Source: CAZESH01 sp964514665
GTDB taxonomy: Bacteria > Bacillota > Bacilli > Paenibacillales > KCTC-25726
Direction: 5' to 3'
Length of the DNA: 7,379 nucleotides
Assembly: GCA_964514665.1 (NCBI GenBank)
Contig: CAZESH010000224.1
Location: 1 to 7,379 of the forward strand
Part shown: piece by piece, positions 1-5,257 of the stretch
Numbering within the stretch: position 1 is the stretch's first letter
How the letters are laid out: each line of letters starts with the position of its first letter
The notes under the pieces: generated by a model
Told to the model about the DNA's origin: nothing
The model's database searches: none
What the model saw: the letters and a program-made list of their open reading frames with translations, nothing else
Made by a program: the position numbers and the translations under genes

Positions 1-283
1 ATGCAAATCCGATCAAACAAGCATTGTAGACCCGGCTTCTACCGAAAAGATCGGAAATTTTGCCCATCATCGGAAGCGAGGCGCAGATCGTAAGTAAATA
101 CGCAGTAAGCACCCATTGCACGACATGAACGGGAACCTGCATTTCACTGGAAATGGTGGGCAGCGCTACATTGGCAATGCTTCCATCCAGTGTGGCCATA
201 AACGTTCCCAGTGAAACGTTGGCCAGTATCAGCCATTTGCTGCTGCCGTTGCGGGAAGCCGGTTTATTAGCTGAAATCATCAT
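1..283 (-). CDS. MFS transporter, DHA2 (multidrug efflux) family, N-terminal fragment
   Basis: Partial gene: only the first 94 codons are inside, and the rest lies beyond the left edge. The translated N-terminus has a short polar head, then a first membrane helix running into LDGSIANVALPTI, the signature of 14-helix drug:proton antiporters (EmrB/QacA type, DHA2). A second helix (VVQWVLTAYLLTICASLPMM) leads into GKISDLFGRSRVY, the MFS loop 2-3 motif A. Three in-frame ATGs lie at 289, 283 and 280. The AAGGAG at 299-294 is 4, 10 and 13 nt from them, so I chose 283; 289 is possible. It follows pdp on the same strand after 36 nt with no terminator visible, so co-transcription is likely. Proton-driven export of a drug or metabolite is inferred from the family; the substrate cannot be told. 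A nucleoside exporter is possible from context but unsupported by sequence. Confidence 0.85.
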   Translation of the reverse strand, partial: MMISANKPASRNGSSKWLILANVSLGTFMATLDGSIANVALPTISSEMQVPVHVVQWVLTAYLLTICASLPMMGKISDLFGRSRVYNACLIGFA

Positions 284-325
284 AATCATGGGTCTCCTTG
301 ATGAAAAGAATCTGTACCAAGGCTC

Positions 326-1627
326 TTAAGTCATAACTTTGTAAATCAATGAAGGACGTTCTGCTTTTTCGGCAAGAATGGTGTAGGCTGCTTTTACTCT
401 TTGCGCGATTTCATCAGAATCGTTTTTTTGGGCGTGAAGTGTGGCAAGTGTTTCTCCTTGTTTAACGGAATCGCCGACTTTTTTGTTCAGCACGATCCCG
501 ACGGAAAGATCAATCGCAGATTCCTTCGTTTCTCTGCCGGCTCCAAGCATCATTGCAGACAGGCCGATTTCTTCGGCTTCGATCGCGTGCACGTAGCCGC
601 TTTTCTCCGCACCAACGGGAATTTGAAATTTCGCTTGCGGAAGCAGCTCGGGATTGAGGATCACGTTTCCGTCTCCTCCTTGGGAAACCACGAATTGCTT
701 CATGGCCTGCAGGGCTTTTCCGTTTCGAATCAACTCCTCAAGGCGCGTTCGGGCCTCCTCAATGGTACTCGCCGCTTCGCCCAGCACCAGCATTTGTGCG
801 CCGAGCGTCAGTACGAGTTCCGTTAAATCGGCAGGCCCTTCGCCCTTTAGCGTATCGATCGCTTCGCGCACTTCCAGCGCATTGCCCACTGCAAATCCAA
901 GCGGTTGGCTCATATCGCTGATGACGGCCACCGTGTTGCGCTGCAGCCGATTTCCGATATCGACCATTGTGCGGGCCAATTTTTCCGCTTCGGGCAAGGT
1001 TTTCATGAAAGCCCCGCTGCCGATTTTTACGTCAAGCACGATGGCATCTGCACCTGCAGCGATTTTCTTGCTCATGATCGAACTGGCGATCAGCGGAATG
1101 GAGTTGACCGTTGCCGTAACATCGCGAAGCGCATACAATTTTTTGTCGGCCGGCGTCAAATTGCCGCTTTGTCCGACGACAGCGATTTTATGTTCATTCA
1201 CCTGCCGGATAAAATCATCAATCGACAACTCAATGTGAAATCCCGGTATCGACTCCAGCTTGTCGACGGTTCCCCCCGTATGGCCCAATCCGCGTCCGGA
1301 CATTTTGGCGACGGGAACTCCGGCAGCCGCTACGAGCGGTGCCAAGGCAAGCGTTGTGGTATCGCCGACCCCTCCCGTACTGTGCTTATCTACTTTTTTG
1401 CCATGGATAAGGGAAAGATCCACAGTATCCCCCGACTGAACCATCGCCCAAGTCAAATCGCCGATTTCTTCCGGCGACATGCCTTGAAAAAACACGGCCA
1501 TTGCCCAAGCGGACATTTGATAATCCGGAATTGCCCCGTTCGTAAATCCGTCAATGAGAAAGTGGATTTGCTCGCGGTCAAGCTTTCCCCCGTCTCTTTT
1601 TTCGGCAATAATATCAATCATGCGCAT
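326..1627 (-). CDS. pdp: pyrimidine-nucleoside phosphorylase
   Basis: Cytosolic homodimeric enzyme that reversibly phosphorolyses uridine, thymidine and deoxyuridine to free base and (deoxy)ribose-1-phosphate. The 433-residue protein is full length for the family and strongly resembles Bacillus Pdp. Domains: helical glycosyltransferase-3 N domain (about 1-65), alpha/beta phosphorylase domain (about 73-305) with the phosphate-binding KHSTGGVGDT at 81-90 and MSGRGLGHTGGT at 109-120, and the PYNP C-terminal domain (about 345-420). The pyrimidine-contacting residues of the family, Arg168, Ser183 and Lys187, are all present. The start at 1627 has GGAGG 7 nt upstream (1639-1635); a second ATG two codons in is less well placed. 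It is divergent from cdd-deoC, which supply and consume its substrate and product, and the MFS gene follows it. The broad PyNP assignment is preferred over thymidine-specific DeoA because of the closer match to Bacillus Pdp. Confidence 0.97.
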   Translation of the reverse strand: MRMIDIIAEKRDGGKLDREQIHFLIDGFTNGAIPDYQMSAWAMAVFFQGMSPEEIGDLTWAMVQSGDTVDLSLIHGKKVDKHSTGGVGDTTTLALAPLVAAAGVPVAKMSGRGLGHTGGTVDKLESIPGFHIELSIDDFIRQVNEHKIAVVGQSGNLTPADKKLYALRDVTATVNSIPLIASSIMSKKIAAGADAIVLDVKIGSGAFMKTLPEAEKLARTMVDIGNRLQRNTVAVISDMSQPLGFAVGNALEVREAIDTLKGEGPADLTELVLTLGAQMLVLGEAASTIEEARTRLEELIRNGKALQAMKQFVVSQGGDGNVILNPELLPQAKFQIPVGAEKSGYVHAIEAEEIGLSAMMLGAGRETKESAIDLSVGIVLNKKVGDSVKQGETLATLHAQKNDSDEIAQRVKAAYTILAEKAERPSLIYKVMT

Positions 1628-1644
1628 GCGGTTCCCTCCGAATC

Positions 1645-1652
1645 ATTCAGTA
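1645..1652 (-). repeat. 8-mer TACTGAAT in the pdp leader, possible operator half-site
   Basis: Read on the minus strand, TACTGAAT lies between the predicted pdp start site (about 1657) and its ribosome binding site. The identical 8-mer occurs at 1751-1758 on the plus strand just after the predicted cdd start site, and its 7-base core recurs inverted at 1769-1775. Here it also overlaps the small palindrome CAGTACTG (1648-1655). The symmetric placement in two functionally linked divergent genes suggests a regulator site; that role is inference. Confidence 0.4.
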
Positions 1653-1663
1653 CTGTCTTTTTC

Positions 1664-1692
1664 ATCATATCATGCTTATTGCGGATAAGAAA
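1664..1692 (-). promoter_or_regulatory. pdp promoter, extended -10 type
   Basis: On the minus strand TGATATGAT (1672-1664) gives an extended TGn motif plus a -10 TATGAT, five of six matches to the SigA consensus. At 17 nt upstream the -35 is only TTTCTT (1692-1687), which is weak, as often seen with extended -10 promoters. The predicted start is near 1657, giving a leader of about 30 nt before the pdp ATG. Prediction from sequence only. Confidence 0.55.
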
Positions 1693-1693
1693 T

Positions 1694-1708
1694 GTTCAAG
1701 AGTTGAAC
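1694..1708. promoter_or_regulatory. palindrome between the divergent pdp and cdd promoters, candidate operator
   Basis: GTTCAA-GAG-TTGAAC is a perfect 6-bp inverted repeat with a 3-nt centre. A further partial half-site TGAAC follows directly at 1709-1713. It sits just upstream of both predicted -35 regions: centred about 44 nt before the pdp start site and about 49 nt before the cdd start site. A nucleoside-responsive regulator (DeoR-like) acting on both operons would fit the gene content, but no regulator gene is visible here and the identity is inferred. Confidence 0.45.
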
Positions 1709-1714
1709 TGAACC

Positions 1715-1743
1715 TTCACAGGTCATTTACTATAAAATATCAT
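1715..1743 (+). promoter_or_regulatory. cdd-deoC promoter, SigA type
   Basis: TTCACA (1715-1720) and TATCAT (1738-1743) are separated by exactly 17 nt, and each matches the vegetative consensus at five of six positions. The predicted start is near 1750, giving a leader of about 45 nt ahead of the cdd GTG. The leader contains the ACTGAAT/ATTCAGT inverted repeat. Confidence 0.6.
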
Positions 1744-1751
1744 TCACGTAT

Positions 1752-1775
1752 ACTGAATTCATCCTAATATTCAGT
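1752..1775 (+). repeat. inverted repeat ACTGAAT/ATTCAGT in the cdd leader
   Basis: ACTGAAT (1752-1758) and ATTCAGT (1769-1775) form a perfect 7-bp inverted repeat around a 10-nt AT-rich spacer, between the predicted start site and the AAAGGAGG ribosome binding site (1778-1785). It could be an operator, given the third copy in the pdp leader, or a weak mRNA hairpin just before the ribosome site. The two readings cannot be separated from sequence alone. Confidence 0.4.
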
Positions 1776-1794
1776 TTAAAGGAGGACGGCTGAA

Positions 1795-2181
1795 GTGAAT
1801 GAACAACTGATCGATGCTGCAAAAAAAGCCAGAATGAAAGCCTACATTCCTTATTCCAAGTTCGGCGTCGGGGCGGCCGTGCTGACCAAATCAAAACGAA
1901 TCTACACGGGATGCAACATTGAAAACGCCGCTTACGGATTGGCCAACTGCGCAGAAAGAACGGCGCTTTTCAAAGCCTATTCAGAAGGCGATACGGAAAT
2001 CGAGGCGATTGTCGTGACCGCGGACACGAATAAACCGGTTTCGCCTTGCGGGGCATGCCGGCAGGTGATGCTGGAGCTGTGCAGTCCCGATACGTTGGTG
2101 ATCCTGACGAATCTTCGCGGCGAAACGATGGAAACGACGGTAGAAGGCCTCCTTCCTTACGGCTTTACTTCCACGGTTTGA
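1795..2181 (+). CDS. cdd: cytidine deaminase
   Basis: Cytosolic zinc enzyme that hydrolytically deaminates cytidine and deoxycytidine to uridine and deoxyuridine, feeding Pdp. At 128 residues it is the short homotetrameric form. Visible motifs: YSKFGVGAA (20-28); GCNIENAAYG (39-48) with the ribose-binding Asn41 and Glu43; NCAERTA (51-57) with zinc ligand Cys52, catalytic Glu54 and the charge-balancing Arg55 of Bacillus-type enzymes; and SPCGACRQV (83-91) with zinc ligands Cys85 and Cys88. The GTG start is chosen because AAAGGAGG at 1778-1785 lies 9 nt away and the N-terminus MNEQLIDAAKKAR aligns with the family. It is a few residues shorter than Bacillus subtilis Cdd at the C-terminus, otherwise normal. 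It is first in an operon with deoC, 31 nt downstream, and divergent from pdp. Confidence 0.97.
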   Translation: MNEQLIDAAKKARMKAYIPYSKFGVGAAVLTKSKRIYTGCNIENAAYGLANCAERTALFKAYSEGDTEIEAIVVTADTNKPVSPCGACRQVMLELCSPDTLVILTNLRGETMETTVEGLLPYGFTSTV

Positions 2182-2212
2182 TAAAATTCCTGAAAGCAGG
2201 AGGCATATTCTA

Positions 2213-2932
2213 ATGGAAACGGATAATCGTTCACTCGCATCAAATCTGCAGACGGGTCAACTGGCGGCGATGATTGATCATACCCTGTTAAAGGCAGACA
2301 GTACGCAAGAAGCCATATTGCGCTTATGCATGGAAGCCAGACAGTTCAAATTCGCCACGGTATGCATCAATCCGTTTTGGGTGCCACTTGCTGCGGCGGA
2401 GCTGAAGGAAACTTCGGTTGGCGTGGCAACCGTGATTGGATTTCCGCTGGGAGCCACGACAACCGCCGCGAAGGCGGCCGAAGCGAAAGAAGCCGTGAAG
2501 AGCGGTGCGACGGAAATCGATATGGTGATCAATATCGGTGCGTTGAAATCGGGAGAGCTGCAGGCGGTGCAGAACGACATCGAGCAGGTCGCGGCAGTTT
2601 GCAAGGGACGGGCAATCTTGAAGGTAATCCTGGAGACGGGCTTTTTGAGCGATGACGAGAAAAAGACCGCCTGCCTGATCTGCAAAAATGCCGGAGCCGA
2701 TTTCGTCAAAACGTCGACCGGATTCGGTCCGGGCGGGGCAACAGAGGCGGATATTGCGCTGATGCGGGAAGCGGTCGGTCTGCAGATGGGAGTCAAAGCG
2801 TCGGGAGGCATACGGGACAGGGAGACTACTTTAAAGATGATTGCCGCAGGGGCAACGCGGATCGGCACCAGCTCGGGGGTTGCCATCGTCGGCGGGCAAA
2901 AAACGGACAATGGGGACGGCGGAAGCTACTAA
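2213..2932 (+). CDS. deoC: deoxyribose-phosphate aldolase
   Basis: Class I aldolase that cleaves 2-deoxyribose-5-phosphate to acetaldehyde and glyceraldehyde-3-phosphate, the last step of deoxynucleoside catabolism. The 239-residue protein is a TIM barrel from IDHTLLKADST (21-31) on. Active-site residues are all visible: Asp103 in EIDMVINIG, Schiff-base Lys166 in FVKTSTGFG, and the second Lys195 in VKASGGIR, equivalent to Asp102, Lys167 and Lys201 of the Escherichia coli enzyme. GTSSG (218-222) near the end is the phosphate-binding loop. The ATG at 2213 has AGGAGG (2198-2203) at 9 nt; this gives about 20 residues before the first conserved block, somewhat longer than in many homologues. It is last in the cdd operon and is followed at once by a strong terminator. 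The phosphopentomutase needed to link Pdp to this enzyme is not in the window. Confidence 0.97.
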   Translation: METDNRSLASNLQTGQLAAMIDHTLLKADSTQEAILRLCMEARQFKFATVCINPFWVPLAAAELKETSVGVATVIGFPLGATTTAAKAAEAKEAVKSGATEIDMVINIGALKSGELQAVQNDIEQVAAVCKGRAILKVILETGFLSDDEKKTACLICKNAGADFVKTSTGFGPGGATEADIALMREAVGLQMGVKASGGIRDRETTLKMIAAGATRIGTSSGVAIVGGQKTDNGDGGSY

Positions 2933-2956
2933 GTTGGGCGTATTGCGGACAGACGG

Positions 2957-2996
2957 AAAAGGCAGCGAAACCGATTGGTTTTTCTGCCTTTTTTTT
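2957..2996 (+). terminator. intrinsic terminator of the cdd-deoC operon
   Basis: Hairpin with arms AAAAGGCAG..AAACC and GGTTT..CTGCCTTTT closing a GATT tetraloop (2973-2976), with one small internal loop, followed by eight consecutive T (2989-2996). It begins 24 nt after the deoC stop codon, isolating this operon from cysI. Confidence 0.9.
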
Positions 2997-3012
2997 GTGC
3001 AGTTGAATGAGG

Positions 3013-3041
3013 TTGATTTTGCCGTAATTAAAATATATAAA
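3013..3041 (+). promoter_or_regulatory. candidate upstream cysI promoter
   Basis: TTGATT (3013-3018) and TATAAA (3036-3041) with a 17-nt spacer, four and five of six matches to the SigA consensus. The predicted start is near 3048. The tract is very AT-rich, so chance resemblance is possible. Confidence 0.4.
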
Positions 3042-3054
3042 TCCTATAAGTTTA

Positions 3055-3083
3055 CTTGTATTTCTGTGATTTTCTGATACAAT
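3055..3083 (+). promoter_or_regulatory. candidate downstream cysI promoter, extended -10 type
   Basis: TGATACAAT (3075-3083) supplies a TGn element and a -10 TACAAT. The -35 (CTTGTA, 17 nt upstream, or TTGTAT at 16 nt) is poor. The predicted start is near 3090, leaving a leader of about 80 nt. A loose AT-rich palindrome (TAAA..TTTA, 3038-3054) lies against the -35 and could hold a repressor of sulfur genes, but I cannot match it to a known operator. Confidence 0.45.
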
Positions 3084-3100
3084 ATTGTCAAACAGGCGTA

Positions 3101-3148
3101 ATTCGGGGATTGGTTCAATTGCGGCTAAGCGGCAAGGACATTCCGAAT
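3101..3148 (+). other. possible structured mRNA leader of cysI
   Basis: ATTCGGGG (3101-3108) can pair with TTCCGAAT (3141-3148) through six Watson-Crick and two G-U pairs. Inside, ATTG/CAAT (3109-3112 with 3116-3119) and TTGC/GCAA (3119-3122 with 3132-3135) could make two short arms, though they share base 3119. It lies between the promoters and the cysI ribosome binding site (GGAGG, 3157-3161). It shows no S-box or T-box hallmark, and may be fortuitous. Confidence 0.25.
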
Positions 3149-3170
3149 GGTAAAATGGAGGAGCAGAAAC

Positions 3171-4850
3171 ATGGCAAAAAAACTATCGGTTGAAGAGATC
3201 AAGCAGCAAAGCCGCTATCTACGCGGCACCTTGAAGGAAGCGCTGCAGGACGGCAGCACGCATTTTTCGGAAGAAAACATCCAGGTGATGAAATTTCATG
3301 GCATGTATCAGCAGGATGACCGCGATTTGCGGCGGCAATTAAGCAAGGAGGGCAAGGAACGCCATTATATGATGATGATCCGTGCCCGGATTCCCGGAGG
3401 CATTCTCAGTGCAGAGCAGTACTTGCAGTTCGACCGCCTTGCCGAATTGTACGGAAATGGTACGATGCGCATCACTACGCGCCAAACTTTCCAGCTTCAC
3501 GGCATTTTAAAGGAAAACCTGAAGCAAACCGTCAAATCGATCAACGACGTGCTGATCACTACGCTGGGCGGCTGCGGCGATCAGGTCCGCAACACGATCG
3601 GCTGCGCCGCTCCGCACAAAGGCAGATTCTATGAGCAGGTGCGCGAGGATATCTTGAAAATTGTCGACCGCTTGTCAGCCAAATCGAATGCTTATCACGA
3701 AATTTGGCTGGATGGCGAGCAGGTGAATTTGAACGGGGAAGCAGATGAAGAGCCGATTTACGGGAAGCTTTATTTGCCGCGTAAATTTAAAATCGGTTTT
3801 ACTTATGAAGGCGATAACTGCAGCGACATCTATGCCAATGATATCGGAATCGTCGCTCATAACAGCGGAGACCAAGTCGAGGGCTATACGATTCTGGCAG
3901 GCGGCGGCATGGGCCGCACGGCAACAGATAAAGAAACGAGTCCCTTTCTGGCTGCTCCGCTTGGTTATGTGGACAGGGAAGATCTTGTTGAGGCTTGCGT
4001 GGCGATAGTCAAGGTGCAGCGTGACAACGGCAACCGTGAGGAACGCAAATTTGCCAGAATGAAATATCTCATTGCGAAAAACGGCATGGCCTGGTTTAAG
4101 GCTGAAACGGAAAAATATTTGGGCAAATCGATTGCGGCCCCGCGAAAGCTGACGTGGGAAAGTGCGCACGATCATTACGGCTGGCATCAGCAGGATGAAA
4201 ACAAAGGGTATCTCGGCATCTTCGTGCAAAACGGTAGGATTATCGATACGGAAAGTATCCAGCTGAAAAGCGTGCTGAAGGAAATCATGGAAACGTTCAA
4301 GCCGACGGTACACCTTACAACGCAGCAAAATCTCATTCTGGCCGACCTGTCCACGGCGGATTATCAGGCAATTGCCAGTAAGCTGGAGCAAGCCGGCGTA
4401 TCGCTCCCTGAAGCTTGCTCCCATGCACTGCTGAACTCGATGGCCTGTCCGTCGATGCCGACATGCGGACTCGGGCTCGCTGAATCGGAGAGGGCTTTGC
4501 CCGGCGTGATTCCTCAGATTGAGCAGCTGCTCAAGCAATTGGGCATCGAAGATCAGTCGATTACAATCCGCATGACCGGCTGCGCCAATGGATGCGCCCG
4601 CCCGTATTTGGCGGAACTCGGTTTTGTCGGCAGAGCGCCGGGGAAATATGACGTTTTCTTGGGCGCATCGGCAAATGGAGATCGTTTAAATACGCTGTTC
4701 AAGGAAATGGTGCCGTATGAACAACTGGCTGACACCTTAAAACCTCTGCTGACGGCTTATGTACAGAACCGCACAACGGGAGAAGGTTTTGGGGATTATT
4801 GCCGGCGGATCGGCACGGATGGCTTGCTGGAGCTTGCCGCAGTGCACTGA
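3171..4850 (+). CDS. cysI: assimilatory sulfite reductase, hemoprotein beta subunit
   Basis: Cytosolic siroheme / 4Fe-4S enzyme catalysing the six-electron reduction of sulfite to sulfide for cysteine synthesis. The 559-residue product aligns throughout with Escherichia coli CysI (570). It has two ferrodoxin-like/siroheme repeats. The sulfite and siroheme-binding residues are conserved: Arg71, Arg140 and the Lys205/Lys207 pair in LPRKFK, matching Arg83, Arg153, Lys215 and Lys217. The cluster ligands are Cys426 and Cys432 (SMACPSMPTC) and Cys471 and Cys475 (TGCANGCA). FHGMYQQDDRD (42-52) and TRQTFQLHGI (103-112) are further signatures. The start at 3171 has GGAGG at 9 nt; an in-frame ATG at 3147 lies upstream of that site and has none of its own. 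No cysJ or other sulfate-assimilation gene is adjacent, so the electron donor (CysJ elsewhere or ferredoxin) is unknown. Nitrite reductase is a less likely reading. Confidence 0.93.
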   Translation: MAKKLSVEEIKQQSRYLRGTLKEALQDGSTHFSEENIQVMKFHGMYQQDDRDLRRQLSKEGKERHYMMMIRARIPGGILSAEQYLQFDRLAELYGNGTMRITTRQTFQLHGILKENLKQTVKSINDVLITTLGGCGDQVRNTIGCAAPHKGRFYEQVREDILKIVDRLSAKSNAYHEIWLDGEQVNLNGEADEEPIYGKLYLPRKFKIGFTYEGDNCSDIYANDIGIVAHNSGDQVEGYTILAGGGMGRTATDKETSPFLAAPLGYVDREDLVEACVAIVKVQRDNGNREERKFARMKYLIAKNGMAWFKAETEKYLGKSIAAPRKLTWESAHDHYGWHQQDENKGYLGIFVQNGRIIDTESIQLKSVLKEIMETFKPTVHLTTQQNLILADLSTADYQAIASKLEQAGVSLPEACSHALLNSMACPSMPTCGLGLAESERALPGVIPQIEQLLKQLGIEDQSITIRMTGCANGCARPYLAELGFVGRAPGKYDVFLGASANGDRLNTLFKEMVPYEQLADTLKPLLTAYVQNRTTGEGFGDYCRRIGTDGLLELAAVH

Positions 4851-4865
4851 AGCCGGAAAAAAACA

Positions 4866-4894
4866 TTGACTTCCCAACATGGTTTCGCTATTTT
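4866..4894 (+). promoter_or_regulatory. candidate promoter of the B12 riboswitch-btuFC operon
   Basis: TTGACT (4866-4871), five of six matches to the -35 consensus, then a 17-nt spacer and TATTTT (4889-4894), four of six. The predicted start is near 4901, about 75 nt before the aptamer P1 stem. It begins 15 nt after the cysI stop codon. No better SigA-like pair is seen closer to the aptamer. Confidence 0.5.
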
Positions 4895-4907
4895 AGTAAT
4901 AGACTCT

Positions 4908-4951
4908 AGATATGGAAGCACGTGTGCATAATATTTCTATATCTGGTTTTT
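4908..4951 (+). other. AT-rich hairpin followed by T5 upstream of the riboswitch
   Basis: AGATATGGAAG (4908-4918) can pair over 11 bp with TTTCTATATCT (4934-4944), including two G-U pairs, around a 15-nt loop that starts with CACGTG. GG and five T follow (4947-4951). It could be a weak terminator for cysI or part of the riboswitch leader. The stem is poor in GC, so terminator strength is doubtful. Confidence 0.3.
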
Positions 4952-4958
4952 ACAAACT

Positions 4959-4974
4959 GCATAAGGAATTATGC
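4959..4974 (+). other. GNRA hairpin abutting riboswitch P1
   Basis: GCATAA-GGAA-TTATGC is a perfect 6-bp stem with a GGAA (GNRA-type) tetraloop. It ends at the base directly before the TCAGG strand of the aptamer P1 helix, so the two helices could stack. It is outside the conserved aptamer core and may help folding; that role is inference. Confidence 0.5.
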
Positions 4975-5145
4975 TCAGGTCTTTGCCGTTACCAGCGGCG
5001 AAGTTAAAAGGGAAGTTCGGTGCAAATCCGACGCGGTCCCGCCACTGTCAATGGGGAGCTGTTTTTCGAAATGCCACTGTCCGGGAGCCATCCGGATGGG
5101 AAGGCGAAAAACGGCGACGATCCATAAGCCAGGAGACCTGCCTGA
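4975..5145 (+). ncRNA. cobalamin riboswitch aptamer
   Basis: Cis-acting RNA that binds a cobalamin and normally shuts off downstream uptake genes when B12 is sufficient. Conserved blocks are in the right order: CTTTGCCG/CGGCGAAG paired as P2 (4981-4988 with 4995-5002), TTAAAAGGGAA (5004-5014), GGTGCAAATCC (5019-5029), GGTCCCGCCACTGT (5035-5048), a second GCCACTG (5073-5079), GGGAAGGC (5098-5105) and the B12 box GCCAGGAGACCTGCC (5128-5142). TCAGG (4975-4979) and CCTGA (5141-5145) can close P1. The long form with the peripheral arm between 5098 and 5128 suggests the class I (adenosylcobalamin-type) family; ligand preference cannot be read securely. Its downstream genes are btuF and btuC, consistent with the call. 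Confidence 0.96.
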
Positions 5146-5159
5146 ACGTTATCCGCCGG

Positions 5160-5215
5160 TTTCCTTCGGGTCAAAGGAAAGGCATTCGTAATTGTTGCAT
5201 ACAACAAAACGCCTT
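5160..5215 (+). promoter_or_regulatory. riboswitch expression platform: antiterminator region
   Basis: Three competing pairings are visible. TTTCCTT (5160-5166) pairs with AAGGAAA (5174-5180). TTGTTG (5192-5197) pairs with CAACAA (5202-5207) around CATA. AAGGC (5179-5183) pairs with GCCTT (5211-5215), which would hold the last hairpin inside and take away the 5' arm of the terminator. The first hairpin uses the two leading A of AAGGC and could act as the anti-antiterminator. The switching logic is a model drawn from complementarity only. Confidence 0.5.
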
Positions 5216-5247
5216 GATCTTCCTGCGGGAAATCGGGGCGTTTTTTT
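5206..5247 (+). terminator. riboswitch-controlled intrinsic terminator
   Basis: AAAACGCC (5206-5213) pairs with GGCGTTTT (5237-5244); inside, TTGAT/ATCGG and TTCC/GGAA extend the stem to a TGCG loop (5225-5228), with a run of seven T (5241-5247). It stands between the aptamer and btuF, 58 nt before the btuF start, which is the classic arrangement for transcription attenuation by ligand-bound riboswitch. Confidence 0.9.
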
Positions 5248-5257
5248 AATGTTTCAT

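Noticed and set aside
401..1711. Plus-strand open frames opposite pdp (401-826, 654-1238, 905-1711)
   Set aside because: They lie antisense to a full-length, highly conserved Pdp, have no recognisable domain and no ribosome binding site of note; they are shadows of its codon pattern.
1703..1736. TTGAAC (1703-1708) and TATAAA (1731-1736) as the cdd promoter
   Set aside because: The spacing is 22 nt, too long; TTCACA/TATCAT with 17 nt is a better pair in the same stretch.
2278..2910. Minus-strand 210-codon open frame inside deoC
   Set aside because: Entirely antisense to the conserved DeoC; low-complexity Ala/Ser/Pro composition typical of a shadow frame.
3147..3170. Upstream in-frame ATG as the cysI start
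   Set aside because: The ATG at 3147 precedes and would translate through the GGAGG at 3157-3161, has no site of its own, and the conserved protein starts at the ATG at 3171.
3042..3170. S-box or T-box riboswitch upstream of cysI
   Set aside because: No T-box sequence, no SAM-aptamer core and no terminator are present before the ribosome binding site.
3675..4538. Minus-strand 287-codon open frame inside cysI
   Set aside because: Long but antisense to a region with all CysI siroheme-binding and cluster signatures; no family resemblance.
4840..4849. Palindrome CAGTGCACTG at the end of cysI
   Set aside because: Only 10 bp with no loop, and no T-run follows, so it is not a terminator; within a coding sequence such a palindrome may be chance.
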